This document shows positions 4,293-6,026 of a stretch of 6,026 nucleotides of DNA, piece after piece. This stretch comes from Nitrospirales bacterium (GTDB lineage Bacteria > Nitrospirota > Nitrospiria > Nitrospirales > UBA2166). The position numbers and the translations under genes were made by a program. The DNA lies in assembly GCA_029261375.1 (NCBI GenBank), contig JAJDBL010000363.1, positions 1-6,026 of the forward strand, read 5' to 3'. The notes below the pieces were generated by a model that was not told the DNA's origin, did not search any database, and saw nothing but the letters and a program-made list of their open reading frames with translations. The number at the start of each line of letters is the position of its first letter. The stretch's first letter is position 1.

Positions 4293-6026
4293 TTAAAAGG
4301 TCCGGTAGGTGAAGGCGGGTCCATTTCCGCCAGGAGAAACGGCGTTGTTTGGGAAGTAGTCTTGGGTGGTTCCACCGAACGCGGTGTTTTCACCTAGGAA
4401 GAACATGTGAATTCTCTCGGGATCTCCGATCAGGGTGCGATGGAAGGAAAATTCAGCTCCTGTGCCCTGCACCTGCCCGTCCATCGTTCCGACGAATGCC
4501 CAGCCCCATGCGTTTCCATCGCCCGTATATTGATAGATTGCGGCTCCTTGAAGCAAAAATTCAGCTCCGAGTGGAAAGTCGTCGCCCCCACCTCGAAACC
4601 CTGTGTCACGATCGGCGTCGGTGTCTAGATAGATGCTATAGGCCCAGCCAAGCAGGATATCTTGATCGTTTTGGTAGGCGAGGTAAAAGTTGGTCTCGTC
4701 ATTTGCCATCCATCCGGTGATCCAATCAACCTGGGTTTCTACCCCCGGCACATCATCCGGGTCCTGTCCAAGCACAGCCAGCGACGCCCAATCGGAGAGA
4801 TCACCGTCAAGCACGAGACCCACGGCGTCATTTGAAACCCCATCAATCACGTCGAATTGATAGTGAAACGCCTCGCCTCCTGGACCATCCAACGCGGTGT
4901 CTGGATATGCATCAATATCCTCACCACTGACAAACGAGTTATCCCCGTAGAATAACAGCGTGATCGAGTTTGGGTTTCCAAGCATCTCACGACTCACCGC
5001 GAGTTCGGCCACATCATCGTTGATGCTGGTTTCAGCAATTCCAATAAAATTCCAGCCCCAGCTCGTTCCGTCTCCCGTGTACTGATACACAAAGATTCCT
5101 TGTAGAAGATATTCTGCACCGACGGAGAACTCGGCCGCAGAGCCGCGAAACCCGGTGTTGCGATTGGAATCTGCATCGATGTAGACATTAAACGCGCTGT
5201 TCAATGACATCGTGCTGTCATTGAGATATGCCAGATAGATCGTGCTCTCATCGTGCGCTATCCAGGCGTCACGCCAATCTGCCACAGACGCCGTGCCGGC
5301 AACATCATCCGGATCGGCGCCAAACGACATAAGCCCGATCCAGTCAGCGAGATTACCATCCACAACCACTCCCGTGACCGGATTCGACACTGGCTCGATG
5401 GCGTGCTCCGCAAGGGTGACCGATAGCGTCACAGTGTTGTCCTCTTCAAGCGCCGACGGACTACTGTCTTGGGCCCGTACACGGAAATAATAGGTCCCGG
5501 GATCAAGACTGGAAATCACATATTTATTCGCAAACGAAGATGTAGGATCTTGGCTCCACCCATCTCCAATCTCATACGACACACTGGGATACACTTCAAA
5601 TGAGGAAAAGTCCGGGGTAGGGCTTTGATAGATGTTATAGGTGACCGGAAGTGACTGGTCGCGAGCCACATCCCAATGCACGATGACTTCCCCAGGATTC
5701 GGTCCTGAACTCACCGACTGCACGCCCACGCGGTCGGGAACATCATTTGGAGACCACGGCGGTGATCCCGTGCTATCCCAGATCGGTGGCGCGGTGTCCT
5801 CGGCGAGAGGATGATCGATGACATAGGTACCAATGGTATCGAGGTGGCCATCTGGGGCCAGATATTCAATCCACCCGTTGGCGTTCGCGGCTTCATCAAC
5901 TGCCATTGAATACGACGCGTCGCCACGGCCCATCTCATAGTCCAACGAAAACATCGTGAAGCCATCGGATCGGTTCGCCTCGGCTATGATTTTTTGAGCG
6001 AAATTGTGGTTGTTGTCCCCTGCATA
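4293..6026 (-). CDS. Multidomain, probably secreted protein: GH114-like tail, fibronectin III-like module, two CBM9/DOMON-like repeats; 5' end cut by window edge
   Basis: The frame is open from the window edge to TAA at 4295-4293, giving 577 residues without its N-terminus. The ATG at 5954 is an internal codon, since the frame continues above it. Residues 1-71 (QKIIAEANRSDGFTMFSLDY, then GWIEYLAPDGHLDTI) resemble the end of a GH114/TM1410-like alpha-galactosaminidase-type barrel; this is a tentative match from memory. Residues 99-205 look like a fibronectin III module (VIVHWDV, VTYNIYQS, LDPGTYYFRVRAQD). Residues 214-391 and 398-577 are tandem copies of a beta-rich domain starting with VDGNLADW or LDGDLSDW, as in CBM9/DOMON-like carbohydrate-binding domains. 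Both share DPDDV, YLAY, TGFRG, GAE and YQYTGDG. Each copy has an Asp-rich loop of calcium-binding type. There are no cysteines in the visible part, no membrane anchor and no sorting motif at the C-terminus (FTYRTF). A role in polysaccharide binding or degradation outside the cell is inferred. Confidence 0.8.
   Translation of the reverse strand, partial: YAGDNNHNFAQKIIAEANRSDGFTMFSLDYEMGRGDASYSMAVDEAANANGWIEYLAPDGHLDTIGTYVIDHPLAEDTAPPIWDSTGSPPWSPNDVPDRVGVQSVSSGPNPGEVIVHWDVARDQSLPVTYNIYQSPTPDFSSFEVYPSVSYEIGDGWSQDPTSSFANKYVISSLDPGTYYFRVRAQDSSPSALEEDNTVTLSVTLAEHAIEPVSNPVTGVVVDGNLADWIGLMSFGADPDDVAGTASVADWRDAWIAHDESTIYLAYLNDSTMSLNSAFNVYIDADSNRNTGFRGSAAEFSVGAEYLLQGIFVYQYTGDGTSWGWNFIGIAETSINDDVAELAVSREMLGNPNSITLLFYGDNSFVSGEDIDAYPDTALDGPGGEAFHYQFDVIDGVSNDAVGLVLDGDLSDWASLAVLGQDPDDVPGVETQVDWITGWMANDETNFYLAYQNDQDILLGWAYSIYLDTDADRDTGFRGGGDDFPLGAEFLLQGAAIYQYTGDGNAWGWAFVGTMDGQVQGTGAEFSFHRTLIGDPERIHMFFLGENTAFGGTTQDYFPNNAVSPGGNGPAFTYRTF
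4296..4835 (-). repeat. Second copy of the tandem CBM9/DOMON-like domain
   Basis: This segment encodes residues 398-577. It aligns with the first copy at a constant offset of 184 residues with no gaps over about 110 residues. By hand count 57 of those 110 are identical. Its metal-type loop is complete: DTDADRDTG at 4599-4625. Confidence 0.8.
4854..5387 (-). repeat. First copy of the tandem CBM9/DOMON-like domain
   Basis: This segment encodes residues 214-391 and opens with NPVTGVVVDGNLADW. The loop corresponding to the second copy's Asp-rich motif reads DADSNRNTG (5151-5177), with two of four aspartates replaced by asparagine. The DNA of the two copies is clearly diverged, so the duplication is old and selection has kept the protein pattern. 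Confidence 0.8.
5412..5732 (-). other. Fibronectin type III-like module in the multidomain protein
   Basis: Residues 99-205 show the strand pattern of the fold: VIVHWDV early, VTYNIYQS in the middle, and the typical end LDPGTYYFRVRAQDSS. In bacteria such modules usually act as linkers in extracellular glycoside hydrolases. Boundaries are estimated by eye. Confidence 0.6.

Noticed and set aside
4157..4393. Minus-strand frame of 78 codons overlapping the end of the multidomain gene
   Set aside because: It overlaps the well-supported last domain in another frame and shows no family features.
4349..4720. Plus-strand frame of 123 codons opposite the second CBM9-like repeat
   Set aside because: It is antisense to a conserved repeat, with Arg/Cys-rich content typical of shadow frames.
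5954..5954. ATG at 5954 as the start of the multidomain protein
   Set aside because: The frame stays open for 24 more codons to the window edge, no ribosome binding site precedes the ATG, and the residues above it continue the same domain pattern, so the true start is outside the window.

Overview
The window is 6,026 bases of mid-GC bacterial DNA and carries four protein genes, all on the minus strand. Two run off the window edges. Shine-Dalgarno sequences, a signal peptidase I-type signal peptide and an exported caspase-like/SUMF fusion point to a Gram-negative-type environmental bacterium. That fusion type is common in cyanobacteria and Nitrospirota, and the overall style would fit a Nitrospira-like genome. 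This lineage call is an inference from architecture, not from a marker gene.

Layout from high to low coordinates, which is the direction of transcription. (1) 6026-4293: the C-terminal 577 residues of a large, probably secreted multidomain protein. It has a short tail that may come from a GH114/TM1410-like glycoside hydrolase, then a fibronectin type III-like module, then two tandem CBM9/DOMON-like beta-sandwich repeats. (2) 4292-3993: a 300-base gap with a GC-rich hairpin, a plausible -10 box and a three-codon leader ORF with its own strong ribosome binding site. (3) 3992-3561: a 143-residue exported, histidine-rich protein of no family I recognise. (4) 3560-3075: a 486-base gap without a convincing gene. 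It contains a cluster of short stems that can fold as a three-way junction, a perfect TATAAT hexamer and a near-start inverted repeat. (5) 3074-1236: an exported fusion of a caspase-like (peptidase C14) domain, a charged coiled coil and a SUMF/FGE-fold domain. (6) 1072 to beyond base 1: a PhoD-like metallophosphoesterase with no signal peptide, cut off at its C-terminal SGDVH motif.

The gaps between genes are large (163, 486 and 300 bases), so nothing argues for one tight operon or one pathway. The common theme is extracytoplasmic function: proteins 3 and 5 carry clear signal peptides and protein 1 looks secreted. I see no tRNA, rRNA, CRISPR array, insertion sequence, reverse transcriptase or phage gene. 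The points most worth a second look are the exported caspase/SUMF protein, whose SUMF domain lacks the cysteine pair of true formylglycine-generating enzymes; the tandem carbohydrate-binding-like repeat; and the structured 3391-3470 segment.
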